The notes: a model not told the origin generated them from the letters alone. A stretch of DNA of 64,000 nucleotides from Tyto alba (GCF_018691265.1 NW_024881313.1:38247518-38311517), one strand, 5' to 3'. Positions 39,801 through 48,056 are shown, counted from the stretch's first letter. Translations and numbers: made by a program.

Positions 39801-41862
39801 AGGCAGGAGGAGTGAGCATGCAGCTGTGTGGTGGCTAGTGGCTGACTGGGGTTAAACCAGACACTTGTTCTTGTATTTAAACTTTTATAAAATGCAGAAT
39901 TACTGTTTGCCACATTATTCAAAAGCAATTTCTATATAGCCACTTATCTCTGTGTGTAAATGTCTTTAAAGCATGCATTTAAAATACATAGTGTTTTAGA
40001 CAAGAAATTGTAAATTTAAAATTACTTTTTTTTCCCCTTTAAAGTAGATCATACACGTATGATAGTTACTACAGCAGAAGTCGAAGTAGGAGGAGTGACA
40101 GCTATCGAAGATCGAGAAGTTATGATAGGCGATCCAGGTACGTTTTTGCTAGCGTGACTTTGACACTGTGTTTATGCAAAAAAAAAAATTGCTAAATATA
40201 TACTTACAATATTTGTGAAGGCTAATGTTTTTTCCCCCAAGCATAAAAAAATGCACTGTTACCAAAAGTAATAATTAAAATCAGTTCAAATTAATGTAAG
40301 TGTGTGATTGAGGAAATCGGAATTTCTGACATACTAAATTTGAGGATGGGAAAGAAACGGGGATAAGAAAGATTGAGAAAGCTCCAGTTCATTGTATGTA
40401 TATATTCAAAATAAGCATGTTTGGGGTTTTTTAATAATTCTAAATGTTTCTTAAAAACTACAGTGAACTAGCTCTCAAGATGCCAGTAGAGTGCCCTGTT
40501 ACAGATTAAAAGCTACCTGGTATGCGAAGAATTCCATTGGATGGTAAAGTCTTTTTGGTTAGACTGCAAAAGTGAATTGAAAAAAAAAAATCTGGAAGGG
40601 AAGTAAGAAATTCCAATGCTATCCAGAATTAATTTTTAACTTCCTAGAACATATTTTGAAAGATGCACACAGCACATGCAGTGTGCTTCTGATGAATTTA
40701 GGATAAATTTTATTCTGCTGAGTCCAGGGGAATTATATAAAAGTTTAGTAAGTGAGCACATTTCAAAAAGATGAGAAGTGGAATGAGAGAGAGGCAGGGG
40801 AGGTAGTGAATGTCAGGGATGATTTGTTTTGTACCTTTTACTGTGTCCCATATTAGTCACTGGTAAATCAGGCAGATCTGAGACTACTGTAACTTTTCAT
40901 CCTCTGCTGTCCTCGTACTCGTTTTTCACAACTTTGTACCAACCCTTAATAGCCTTGCTTTCACCCCTTTCCCCATCTAGTTCTGACAGAGACAACTTTC
41001 ATCTTGTGTTTGAGGGGAATTTAATGAGATTGATGAAGAGTGTGGAAATAAGACTTACAAAATCATTGTTTCAGGAAGTTGGGAAGCTTCAGAGAAACAA
41101 TGTTGGATAGGATATGCCCATCTTTCATTTAGAAAGCTTTCCTTACAGGCATGAGGTTAGAAAATCTCTCATGCAAGTTTATTCTGTGTAATTTGAGTAT
41201 GTCCTGTGGCTTGTCTGAAAAGATCTGGACTCTATCTTGGTATTTGGCCAGGTGCTGAGCTTGGAATTCTTCTGGATAAGCCAAAACATTTTAATCTACA
41301 GCTTCCATTCTGCAGGCACTCACACACTCCCATTATCGTTACAGGGCCAAATTCTTAAAGATCCTTCCTCAAAAGAAAAACTGCAATATATAAAGCAAAG
41401 ATTTGTGAAATTATCTTAATTGAGAAACACTCGCAATGTAAAATTATATTTGTTAGGATATACTTCAGTCAGCTATTGGCATTTACAGAAACGGTTAGTT
41501 TGGATGATTGGCTGTATTGGAGAAAGCAAGAAACTTTTGTAGTTACAAATACAGTTTGACTTGAGTTGCACAGAGTTTTCATCATGCAAAGTTAAGGATT
41601 GTTTTGATTTTGAGTGTCCCTTCGTGAATGCTTCAGTTATATGAAATACGATCCTGTAAAAGACTTCTTGTGTGTTTTCTTCTTGTCTCATCTGTATCTG
41701 TCTTGACAATTTTTTTACATGATGCAATTCTGAATTTGAAGCTCAAAATACAATTTTGAGGCCTTTTAATCTTTTCTTTGTAGATCTTATGGCTCTGACA
41801 GTGAAAGCGATCGCAGTTACTCTAACAATCGAAGTCCCAGTGAAAGCAGCAGATATAGCTGA
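1564..41862 (+). CDS. NKTR, RS-domain cyclophilin (natural killer triggering receptor), 16 coding exons
   Basis: NKTR is a large nuclear peptidyl-prolyl isomerase-type protein first described on natural killer cells and now grouped with splicing-associated RS cyclophilins such as PPIG. The spliced frame is 4428 nt, encoding 1475 residues (human about 1462). Residues about 7-180 form the cyclophilin fold with the [15 protein letters not shown] motif. Predicted active-site residues are Arg66, Phe71, Met72, Gln74 and His137. The position equal to Trp121 of cyclophilin A is His132, as in other NKTR proteins, which is associated in the family with weak cyclosporin binding. Ser/Arg/Lys tracts follow at about 190-260. 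A Lys-rich block (about 425-458) is a likely nuclear localisation signal. The [16 protein letters not shown] motif shared with PPIG lies at about 617-633, and [12 protein letters not shown] starts at 1017. [19 protein letters not shown] lies near 1294, and a C-terminal RS tail runs to 1475. The start has a strong Kozak context (gccATGG). No frameshift or internal stop was found. Confidence 0.97.
2011..2092 (-). mobile_element. Decayed CR1 LINE 3'-end fragment, antisense
   Basis: The segment reads like the reverse complement of an avian CR1 tail: a degraded tcatacaata start, then ggaaagggacctcaggagg and tcatctgctc, then a cttcctgctcaaaatgag body. Divergence is high, so the copy is old. Subfamily cannot be assigned by eye. 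Confidence 0.55.
7568..7598. repeat. 31-nt T homopolymer in NKTR intron 2
   Basis: Uninterrupted T run on the coding strand. It could be the tail of a very old retroposed element on the minus strand, but no element body is recognisable beside it. Its length in an assembly is likely to be imprecise. Confidence 0.9.
8681..8755 (+). CDS. NKTR coding exon 2
   Basis: The 75-nt exon runs from acceptor aatcttctag| to donor CTCGG|gtaagt and encodes residues 20-45 ([19 protein letters not shown] and onward). This is the first beta-strand and helix region of the cyclophilin fold. It is phase 1 at both ends. Confidence 0.96.
8756..14857 (+). other. NKTR intron 3 (6.1 kb)
   Basis: No supported exon. 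Most of it is ordinary AT-rich intron, but about 10.9-13.7 kb is visibly less AT-rich and carries more open frames on both strands. That may reflect one or more old interspersed elements I cannot classify. An 87-codon minus-strand open frame at 9646-9909 is discussed in the findings. A T18-class run lies near 14150-14167. Confidence 0.75.
14858..14965 (+). CDS. NKTR coding exon 3
   Basis: The 108-nt exon spans acceptor cttcttgcag| to donor GTGAAG|gtaaaa and encodes residues 45-81. It carries the catalytic [15 protein letters not shown] motif with Arg66, Phe71, Met72 and Gln74. It is phase 1 at both ends. Confidence 0.97.
14966..15982 (+). other. NKTR intron 4 (1.0 kb)
   Basis: AT-rich intron with no exon-like or repeat-like signal that I can name, apart from short T runs near 15660. 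Confidence 0.85.
15983..16027 (+). CDS. NKTR coding exon 4
   Basis: The 45-nt exon encodes residues 81-96 ([15 protein letters not shown]), a conserved cyclophilin loop and strand. The acceptor is taatgtgtag| and the donor is TTAAAG|gtaaga. It is phase 1 at both ends. Confidence 0.96.
16028..17788 (+). other. NKTR intron 5 (1.8 kb)
   Basis: AT-rich intron with no supported exon, RNA gene or classifiable repeat. Confidence 0.85.
17789..17876 (+). CDS. NKTR coding exon 5
   Basis: The 88-nt exon encodes residues 96-125 ([20 protein letters not shown], then HTNGSQFFI), the cyclophilin core containing the Ala112 and Phe124 pocket positions. It enters in phase 1 and leaves in phase 2 at TTTCAT|gtgagt. 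If the intron is retained, the split ATG is followed at once by an in-frame TGA. Confidence 0.97.
17877..26911 (+). other. NKTR intron 6 (9.0 kb, the largest intron)
   Basis: No supported coding exon. It contains an (AT)n run at 21119-21133, a GC-richer patch at about 19.8-20.4 kb that may be an unclassified old element, several T and G runs, and scattered short chance open frames. Confidence 0.8.
21119..21133. repeat. Short (AT)n microsatellite
   Basis: A perfect AT dinucleotide run follows a T9 tract within NKTR intron 6. Confidence 0.85.
26912..26941 (+). CDS. NKTR coding exon 6, 30-nt exon
   Basis: This very short exon encodes residues 125-135 ([10 protein letters not shown]), including His132 at the position of cyclophilin A Trp121. 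The acceptor is gtcaaacag| and the donor is GATGG|gtaaga. It is phase 2 at both ends, so skipping would remove ten residues of the ligand pocket without changing frame. It lies between introns of 9035 and 879 bp. Confidence 0.95.
26942..27820 (+). other. NKTR intron 7 (0.9 kb)
   Basis: AT-rich intron sequence without a recognisable feature. Confidence 0.85.
27821..27966 (+). CDS. NKTR coding exon 7
   Basis: The 146-nt exon spans acceptor atttctgcag| to donor AAAGATG|gtaagc and encodes residues 135-184. It begins [20 protein letters not shown] and ends the cyclophilin domain with [13 protein letters not shown]. His137 matches the conserved cyclophilin pocket histidine. Confidence 0.97.
27967..29220 (+). 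other. NKTR intron 8 (1.25 kb)
   Basis: No exon seen. At about 28823-28845 the sequence ttaggttggcacaagttaat resembles a terminal inverted repeat of mariner-type transposons; no partner repeat was found nearby. Confidence 0.75.
29221..29443 (+). CDS. NKTR coding exon 8 (Ser/Lys/Arg-rich linker)
   Basis: The 223-nt exon encodes residues 184-258: a Lys-rich start, a serine/acidic stretch, then a basic [10 protein letters not shown] tract likely to act as a nuclear localisation signal. The acceptor is ctgttttaag| and the donor is AGACG|gtgact, leaving in phase 2. Reading into the intron gives CGG TGA, an immediate stop. Confidence 0.95.
29444..30045 (+). other. NKTR intron 9 (0.6 kb)
   Basis: AT-rich intron ending in a tandem tag-cag acceptor. 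No other feature seen. Confidence 0.85.
30046..30201 (+). CDS. NKTR coding exon 9
   Basis: The 156-nt exon encodes residues 258-310 including [20 protein letters not shown], strongly conserved in NKTR proteins. The acceptor is a NAGNAG pair (ccatag|cag|cct). Use of the second AG would remove exactly one serine codon. The donor GAACC|gtaagg is phase 2, and read-through gives CCG TAA. Confidence 0.95.
30202..31410 (+). other. NKTR intron 10 (1.2 kb)
   Basis: AT-rich intron with no recognisable exon, RNA gene or repeat beyond short T tracts. Confidence 0.85.
31411..31498 (+). CDS. NKTR coding exon 10
   Basis: The 88-nt exon encodes residues 310-339 and ends with the conserved [19 protein letters not shown]. 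The acceptor is atatatgtag| and the donor is ACAATA|gtatgt. It leaves in phase 0, the only phase-0 junction in the coding region. Confidence 0.96.
31499..34392 (+). other. NKTR intron 11 (2.9 kb)
   Basis: No supported exon. It includes a 30-nt T homopolymer at 33835-33864 and A/T-rich simple sequence near 33047-33062. Confidence 0.85.
33835..33864. repeat. 30-nt T homopolymer in NKTR intron 11
   Basis: Uninterrupted T run on the coding strand with no adjacent transposon body that I can recognise. Confidence 0.9.
34393..34538 (+). CDS. NKTR coding exon 11
   Basis: The 146-nt exon encodes residues 340-388: [20 protein letters not shown], then [12 protein letters not shown] and a [12 protein letters not shown] end, all closely matching mammalian NKTR. 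The acceptor is gttttcacag| and the donor is GATAA|gtaaga, phase 2. Read-through into the intron gives AAG TAA. Confidence 0.97.
34539..35539 (+). other. NKTR intron 12 (1.0 kb)
   Basis: AT-rich intron with no recognisable feature other than a G9 run near 35419. Confidence 0.85.
35540..38476 (+). CDS. NKTR coding exon 12, giant RS/Lys-rich exon (2937 nt)
   Basis: This single exon encodes residues 388-1367, two thirds of the protein. In order it holds a Lys-rich nuclear tract (about 425-458), a first RS-repeat region (about 470-580) and the [16 protein letters not shown] motif shared with PPIG (about 617-633). A second RS region (about 660-760) follows, then a serine/acidic section and a second Lys-rich tract (about 974-1015). 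[12 protein letters not shown] starts at 1017, and a less conserved acidic part leads to [10 protein letters not shown] near 1246. [19 protein letters not shown] (near 1294) and the start of the C-terminal RS tail close the exon. The acceptor is tgttttctag| and the donor is TATCG|gtaaga. It is phase 2 at both ends. Confidence 0.98.
38711..38806 (+). CDS. NKTR coding exon 13 (RS tail)
   Basis: The 96-nt exon encodes residues 1367-1399 ([20 protein letters not shown] and following [10 protein letters not shown]). The acceptor is tcaattgtag| and the donor is CGTAG|gtgagt. Phase 2 at both ends and divisible by three, so it can be skipped in frame. Intron read-through gives AGG TGA. The preceding intron (38477-38710) is only 234 bp. 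Confidence 0.95.
38807..39126 (+). other. NKTR intron 14 (320 bp)
   Basis: Short intron between two RS-tail exons, with a G8 run near 38836 and a pyrimidine-rich 3' half. No separate feature seen. Confidence 0.85.
39127..39186 (+). CDS. NKTR coding exon 14 (RS tail)
   Basis: The 60-nt exon encodes residues 1399-1419 ([19 protein letters not shown]). The acceptor is tttttgtcag| and the donor is TCCAG|gtacgg. Phase 2 at both ends and divisible by three. Its last eight bases plus the first five of the intron are identical to those of the next exon. Confidence 0.94.
39187..40044 (+). other. NKTR intron 15 (858 bp) carrying an LTR fragment
   Basis: About 40 percent of this intron is a retroviral LTR fragment (39524-39863) in the same orientation as NKTR. 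The rest is AT-rich intron sequence. Retention would reach an in-frame stop after ten sense codons. Confidence 0.85.
39524..39863 (+). mobile_element. Avian endogenous retrovirus LTR fragment (TATA region to 3' end)
   Basis: The landmarks follow the order of an LTR I recall from bird genomes: a catataagctgggg TATA-like start, gagttggctggg, gagtggtgagcaattacattg, and tgcatcacttg. A T-rich stretch, ATTAAACTGT with cctcaaccca, a T-rich tract, and gtgtggtggct with ggggttaaacca at the 3' end complete the series. The U3 enhancer part upstream of the TATA-like box is missing and no viral genes are attached, so it is a truncated solo LTR. ATTAAA at 39720-39725 is its likely poly(A) signal. Superfamily (ERVK or ERVL type) is not settled here. 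Confidence 0.8.
40045..40137 (+). CDS. NKTR coding exon 15 (RS tail)
   Basis: The 93-nt exon encodes residues 1419-1450 ([20 protein letters not shown] then [10 protein letters not shown]). The acceptor is cctttaaag|, a weak-looking AAAG rather than CAG or TAG. The donor is TCCAG|gtacgt. Phase 2 at both ends and divisible by three. Confidence 0.94.
40138..41783 (+). other. NKTR intron 16 (1.6 kb)
   Basis: AT-rich intron with no supported exon or recognisable repeat. Short open frames at 40829-41110 and 41473-41727 look like chance. Confidence 0.85.
41784..41862 (+). CDS. NKTR final coding exon
   Basis: After acceptor tctttgtag| the exon encodes residues 1450-1475, ending [10 protein letters not shown], then SPSESSRYS and TGA at 41860-41862. 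This closely matches the C terminus of mammalian NKTR and confirms the reconstructed frame. Confidence 0.97.
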
Positions 41863-42860
41863 AAACGTTTCTTTTGATGATGGAAACTGTATTTCATGAT
41901 TATTTTTTTTGTCAGTGTTATGTTAAAAACTGTTTTGACAGTGTCACAAGTGAAGTTGAAGGGTGTTTACTGAGTTAGCTGAAACTTTACCATTTAACAG
42001 TGAACTCACTTGACTGACTGTATACTTGTGGAGCGAAGTACTGAGTTCAACTCAACTGATTTTTTTTTTTTTTTTTTTGTTAAATGCTACTTTTACAAAA
42101 TAGGTAAAAAAACCAACCAAACAACAACAAAAAAAAAGAAAACAAAACAAAACAAAAAAACACACAAAAAAAAAACAGTTTTATTTCCTTGAATTGGATT
42201 TTCCAAGCCATGAATGACACTTAGGTGAATTTGCTGCCTCTACTTTTCTGGGTGCAGCAATCAGTACTGTCTTCAAGTATGTTTATAAACACCTTCAGGC
42301 TTTCTGCCTGTTTCTATGAAATACATGCTATCAACTATAAAACTGTGAAGAAAACTTCTGACAAAAGCTGCCATTTCTAGTTTGTTAAAATACTTTTTTT
42401 TTTTGGCGCTGGAAGATGGGTCCCATGCTGTCTTGTTTGTTGATGATTGCGTTATGTACAGTAAATACACAACAGCTAGGTGATGAAAACAAAGACTGCC
42501 ACTCTGTCTTAATCCTTACTGTACTGTGATATTACACAAGTCTGCTGAAAACGGTGAGATTATGCACAATGGGAATTGTCAAACTGACAAGCAGTGAGCA
42601 GAAGTGTGATGAATGAGTTTTGATTTTAATATTCAACTTGTCTAAACTTTTATGTTTGAAAGTGGATTTTATGATAAACAGCAATGTTGGGAATCTTAAA
42701 AAAAAGTGTTTCTAAACACTTTCTGAATTTCATTTCAATTCCTATTACAGTGCTTGGCATAGTTCAACATGTTTTGAAGTTGAATTGTTGTAAACTGAGT
42801 ATATCATGAATTTGTTCAAAATACTTTTTTAAAAAATTGGTGATGGTAATTTTTTGAGAA

Positions 42861-42866
42861 AATAAA
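42861..42866 (+). terminator. Proximal poly(A) signal AATAAA
   Basis: Canonical hexamer 1.0 kb after the stop codon, with T-rich sequence downstream. Use here would give a shorter 3' UTR. Confidence 0.55.
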
Positions 42867-44314
42867 CCATAATGGTTCCTTTATAAAATGTCTGTAGACG
42901 TATCCCATTTGCCATAGGGAATATCAGATATTAATATTGCAGATACTGAACTATATATTGTTAAAGTGATATGACTACAACAATATGCCTGATAAAAAGC
43001 ATGGACAATACTTGCAAAGTTTAATACCAAAAATGACTCCATGTTACAGGTAAACAGTTTGCAAAAAACCCCCATGGATTTAAACTGAAGAGCATTGAGT
43101 AATTTTTGCAAAATTCTAATTGAGTTGATATAAAATAATTTGTAAAGTTTTTCAGTGTTTAGAAAGTTGTGTACTAAGAAACATTTTTTTTTTTTTAATG
43201 GCATAATGTAACCTGAAAAATGGAGTCTGTAGTGGGAAAACAGGCTAACATAGCTTTATTAGAGCTAATGAGTACTGTTGTATTATAATAGTTTTCATTA
43301 CTGACTTTCTGTAATATCTTGAGATGCTTTCATTTTCTCAAATGTTTTCAAATATTGAATTTTTTTTTTTTTTAAATCTCATCAGGACCTAACAGCTTTG
43401 AAAATTAAAAGCGGTAATTTCTTGCTTAGACGTCAATTCATACTGTCTCTTTGATTGAATTAAGCTATCCAAAATTAGCTTTTGGTACGCTTCTGAAACG
43501 GAAAGAAAGTTCAAAGTGAAGTTTGAAGACTAATGATGCCCTCCATTTCTGCCCGTGAACAGCTGAGTAAGACGTTTGCACGCAGGTTCCTAAAACTGAA
43601 TTTGTCAGGCAGGTTTTTCACTTTGTAGAAGAACCCAAAATTCTGGACTTACACCCTTCCTACTCTTACGGTTCAGTGGAAAAGTGTGTCCACATAATCC
43701 TTTCAAATCAGTATTTTGTAAGCTTCTGATGCTGTTAAACATTAAGTACATTTATTACTCAAGTCAGTATACATTTTCAGACACGATTCAAACAGTAACA
43801 GCCATTTTAGAATCCTGAGCGTTTCATTGCTAACTCGAGATCATGGTTGTTGCAGTTTCATAGTTGTAAGTACAACTTGTTTTTTCCCTTACTGAGAAAA
43901 TAGAATTAGTGGGTTATGGGTGTAACAAAATACACAAATATAAAAATTGCCATTCAACACTTCTTAGAGAAAATGTTGTTCCAGAATCAGACTTTGTCAT
44001 ATTTCACATCTGAGTTGACTTTTTCTAAGACCAGGAAAAGGTAATAGCAACATGGTCAATCAGTTAATTTAAGTTGTCCAAAATTACTGCAATGCCACTA
44101 ACATCTATTTCATATCTTGAACTAAAGCTTTATAAAGAAATTCCATCTGGAGATGGTCAGGGAGGGGTGTGAGGGACCGGGGGGAAGTATTTTTACTTAG
44201 TGAAGTCTGTTAAATTGTGCTTCAGATAGAAAATGTACCCCTGCGCTGGTTTTCTAAGGTCGGTCTCTCTAGGTTTTTGCAATTTTGTTATTCAAAAGTA
44301 GTTGCTGTTTGTAA

Positions 44315-44320
44315 AATAAA
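44315..44320 (+). terminator. Distal poly(A) signal AATAAA, likely NKTR 3' end
   Basis: Canonical hexamer in gtaaAATAAActtttgtac, followed about 22-30 nt later by TGCTGTTTTCTC, a U/GU-rich downstream element. Beyond it the sequence loses any UTR-like signature. I take this as the main end of the gene. Confidence 0.65.
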
Positions 44321-44340
44321 CTTTTGTACATATCTGCAAA

Positions 44341-47300
44341 TGCTGTTTTCTCTACATCTGGAAAAATCCGTGGCTGCTTGAGAGAAACAGGCAGGAAAAT
44401 TAAAAATATACTTCAGTTTCTGTATCTGCTTTTGTCCCTTGCAAGACTACATCCACGTTGCCTTTCCTTCTCCTGACCTACATAGAGTGATTCCTCAGCA
44501 AGGCTCTGTACTGGGTTTACATAATAGTCATGGGAGGAACAAATATTTTGAAATTTCCAAGTGATTTGAGCTCTCGCCATTTCCTCAAGATGTATAAAAG
44601 CCTCCTATCCTTTGTGAGAAGATACACTTAACAGGTCTACACGGAAATCTCTCAGTGGGCCGAGTTTAACAATTTTGCTAAATATTCCTTCCCAAATACA
44701 CATTCCCACATCCTTTCCGTAACGTATTGGAAGTGTGGTATGAGTTCAAGTCAGCAGATGTAATGGCTCAGCAAACTAATCCACTAGTCTTTTAGACCTT
44801 CTGTTCCAGAAAAACTGGATTTCATTGGAAAATACCAGCTTTGTTCTAAGGGAAAGGCAAAGTGTCTTGGCCTAAGGTAAAAAGGGCAAGTGGAAGTGTT
44901 TCCTTGTTTTTTGGTTTAGTCTTTAGTGTGATCCAGTTAACCTGGCATTTCCCAAACTTCAGATCACTGCCTTGGAGGAGGCACAAGAACTCGTAGATGG
45001 GAAAAGTAGGAACTCCAGGTGATAGGAGCAATAGTGATGAAAGGTATAAAAAAAAAAAAAAAAAAAAAATAGTAATTTAAGGTAGGGAAAGGGTGAAGGG
45101 CTACATCAAACAGAGCAGGCAAAACCAGTAGCGTAAGAAATGTTAGACACTAGCGTAAGCAGGAGAGGTAGTCAACAACCTTTCTTTTAGATAAATAACA
45201 TTGCTTTTTGTGCTTAAAAAGCCCTGTTCTGGGCCGTGGATGAAGATGAGGATCCCGGGGCAGCTCTCGTGGTGCCGCAGAGGTCAGGCCATCACCTCGA
45301 GCCGGGCGCTGTGCTGGGGCACGCGGCGTTAAAAATAGAGTCGCTGACGCCCCGTTAGGTATTACTCATTAGTGACTTTTTTTTTTTTTTCTATTTAAGT
45401 CTGAAATCCTGCAGTGTAGTAAAATTATGATTCAAGTCTAAGTGTTTTCATCAAAAAAAAAAAAAAAAGAGGGGTGGCGGGGGAGTTCTAAATAAGTTTA
45501 GGTCTGTAGATCTGCGGTTGTTTTGGCGTGGATTATCCGCTGCATAGTGCACAGAATGTTGCTGGGTGCAGCTCTGTAGGAGCAAGCTCTGTCTCCAGTT
45601 GCAGGTGAGTCACTTAACTTGCTTAGACTAAGACAATATTAAATGAACCATCTGGCTATCAAACAACTAGTTCTTCTAAAGCACGTCTTTACAAAGCAGC
45701 AGCATAAATGCACTTTTCCTACGATACCGACGTGCAGAGAGCTTTCCTTCCTCCTGTATCACTTTTAAACAAGGGCTATTTGTGTCCTTGCACTCGAGGG
45801 TAAGAAGCATTTAAAGTGCTCTTTCAGAAGATCACCAAGTATCTGACAGTGTATTAAATTTCTGTTGATGGCTTTGTGTGGCTCGTGATGATCATGCTTA
45901 CAGTTTGGAGCAGAACACAGTATTTAGATGACCTTGAGCTGCACTCTGGAATCCATCTGGTGTAATTTCCAAACGGAACGCTGCCTGGGATTTAAATCAT
46001 GAGAAGATAAAGCTTTGCATGCTCCGCCCCTATTTAGCAGCCATATAAATAATTATTTTTTTTTTTTTTTTTAATACGGTGGTGAAGCAGTAATGACCTT
46101 CCACCTGGTTTTAAAATGCTTTAGCTGCTTAACTGCAGTAGGTTAAAACTGTTTAAAAATTATATGAACAATTAAAGGGACCCAGTCTTGAATTTAATAA
46201 CGTCCATGTAATCCCACTGAAGTAGATAAGATCCCATGCATGAAATCGGTCTGTGGCAGTTCATTGGCTTTTTTTTTTTTTTTTTTTAATAATGAAGGTA
46301 ATATTTCAACCTCATGGTGGATGCAGAAAGAGGGGGTGGGCAATTCATTTGGGTATTAATTGCTATTTCTGCTGCGATGTGTATCTGTCTTTGAAAAAGC
46401 CAATGTCTTTACCTAAAGGATGGTCTAACGTGGAAGGTGCTGAGCTCCACGCAGCTCGTGAACATTTGTAGCCCCCACCCTGGCATTATGTCCTAGTCCC
46501 AGCCTTAGGCTGCAAATTTCCTTAATTAATTCCTTAATTTAGCCAAGAAGGAGCTGCCCTTCCTCTTGGGCTTGCTTTTTCTTCCAGCTCATCGTGCACC
46601 CGGTGAGAGAGGACAAGGAAGGCTTCTCCCCCCTCTCCTGGTGCCTTGGCTGCTCGGGCAGCGTCTGCGTAACTTTGCCCCCTGTGCCTTTGGGGAAATG
46701 GGCTGTGAAAAGCAGGAGGAGGGTGGGGAGAGGGTGAGGGGCTGGTGATTGCTGCGCTTCCCCGAGAAACGGGGGAATGGACCAGAGAGGTGAATCGACG
46801 GCCAGAGGCTGGAGGTCTTCGAGGGCCGCTTGAAGAAGGGTGTTTAAAGAAAAATTAAAAAGCAAACACATTCTAGTGAGAGGGCTAGATATTTGGCATA
46901 AAGAAACCTTTTTTTTTTTTTTTTTTTTTCTTTTTTTTCTTCCTAAATCACCATAGCCATGTCTATTTTACATGTTTATATTCACTATCAGAACTTCAAG
47001 GGAAAGGGAGGTGAGCGCTTCCCTGGCAAACCTCCACCCCCCCAGCTCCGCTGCCCACTTGACTATCAGAAAATCCGTTTTGAGTTGAGGAGCAGCCTCA
47101 AAGGGGGAGGACTGTTGGTTGAGGCAGCCTGCGGGCTCTGGCACAGCCGGCTGCAGAGCTTTCCTAGAATAAAAGCGGCATATCCGTGGTTACAACCAAG
47201 CCTTGGGTGTACGAAGAAAAGAAAAACCATGAGGGCAAATCTCGGACCTTGTGTCGGTAAACTTAGCAGGGTTGCTGTAGTGCTGAACCACGCTGTTTCA

Positions 47301-47817
47301 TAAGGGCTGTATAAAGCAGTTGGGGATTGGTTTGTTGTTTTTTTGTTGTTTTATTTTTTTTTTTTAAATCCTTTTATGGTGCTGAGGCACGCAGCATCCT
47401 CTAGCGCTGGCTTCCACTTTTTAAAGAAATAACACTGCCGGTGGGGAACTCTTTTTTTTTTTTTTTTTTTTTTCCCTAGTGTAACGTGCAGTTTGGATCC
47501 TTTCATTGAGTGTCCATTGAGAGAAACAGCAGCCAACAGTTCCCCGGTCGCTTCATTGGACTTCTTTTCAGTATCTTCCCTGCAGGGCCCTATCGATCCC
47601 TACTGTGTCCCAGGGTTAGGGCTGCCGGGGGGGGGTCCCCGGCCTTCGCTGCTTGTGTCACCCACGGTCACTGGTGCGGAGCAGCGGCGGCTCCGCGAGC
47701 GGCGTTGGTGGTTGGCACCGAGGTTTAGACATCAACAAGTTGTTCATTTTAAGTGTCAAAAAAAAAAAAAAAAAAAAAGGAGGAGGAAGGATATCAAGTA
47801 CTTAATAAGCTGAAACA
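44341..47817. other. Intergenic DNA downstream of NKTR
   Basis: No gene supported. It holds A and T homopolymers (about 45050-45069, 46041-46072, 46910-46929, 47449-47473 and 47760-47778) and a small GC-rich island at 45230-45370, listed separately. Near 46020-46060 lies an AT-rich stretch with cctatttagcagccatataaataatt. Short open frames at 46539-46871 and 46959-47303 have no recognisable similarity. Confidence 0.7.
45230..45370. promoter_or_regulatory. Small GC-rich island with MEF2 consensus, candidate enhancer
   Basis: A roughly 140-bp CpG-bearing patch stands out in AT-rich surroundings. It contains TTAAAAATAG (45329-45338), a perfect match to the MEF2 consensus YTAWWWWTAR, followed at once by gagtcgctgacgccc with a TGACGC half CRE/AP-1-like site. 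Regulatory function is inferred from motifs only. Confidence 0.35.
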
Positions 47818-48056
47818 GGGGAGGTTTAGATGAGATCTAAGGCAGAAATTGTTCCCTGTGCGGGGGGTGAGGGGCTGGCCCAGGGTGCCCAGAGCAGCTG
47901 TGGGTGCCCCCTCCCTGGAAGGGTTCAAGGCCAGGTTGGATGGGGCTGGGAGCACCCTGGGCTGGGGGAAGGGGGCCCTGACCTTGGCAGGGGGTGGCAC
48001 TGGGTGATCTTTAAGGTTCCTTCCAACCCAAACCTTTCTATGCGTCTACGATACTT
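47818..48056 (+). mobile_element. CR1 LINE, 5'-truncated 3' end, sense
   Basis: The copy shows the avian CR1 3' region in order: ggctggcccagggtgcccag, cctggaagggttcaaggcca, ggttggatggggctgggagc, and ggcagggggtggcactgggt. It ends with gatctttaaggttccttcca followed by acccaaacctttctatg. Similarity to the family looks high, so this is one of the younger repeats in the window. The A-rich run at 47760-47778 lies just upstream. Confidence 0.92.

Larger units (their letters stand above)
41863..44340 (+). other. NKTR 3' UTR (about 2.5 kb)
   Basis: AT-rich non-coding sequence continues after the stop and holds two canonical AATAAA signals. A T18-class run at about 42061-42078 is followed within 30 bases by about 75 nt of A-rich sequence (42103-42177), which could pair or cause internal oligo-dT priming. 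The distal end is set by the second poly(A) signal. A UTR of this size fits the long NKTR transcript known in mammals. Confidence 0.7.
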
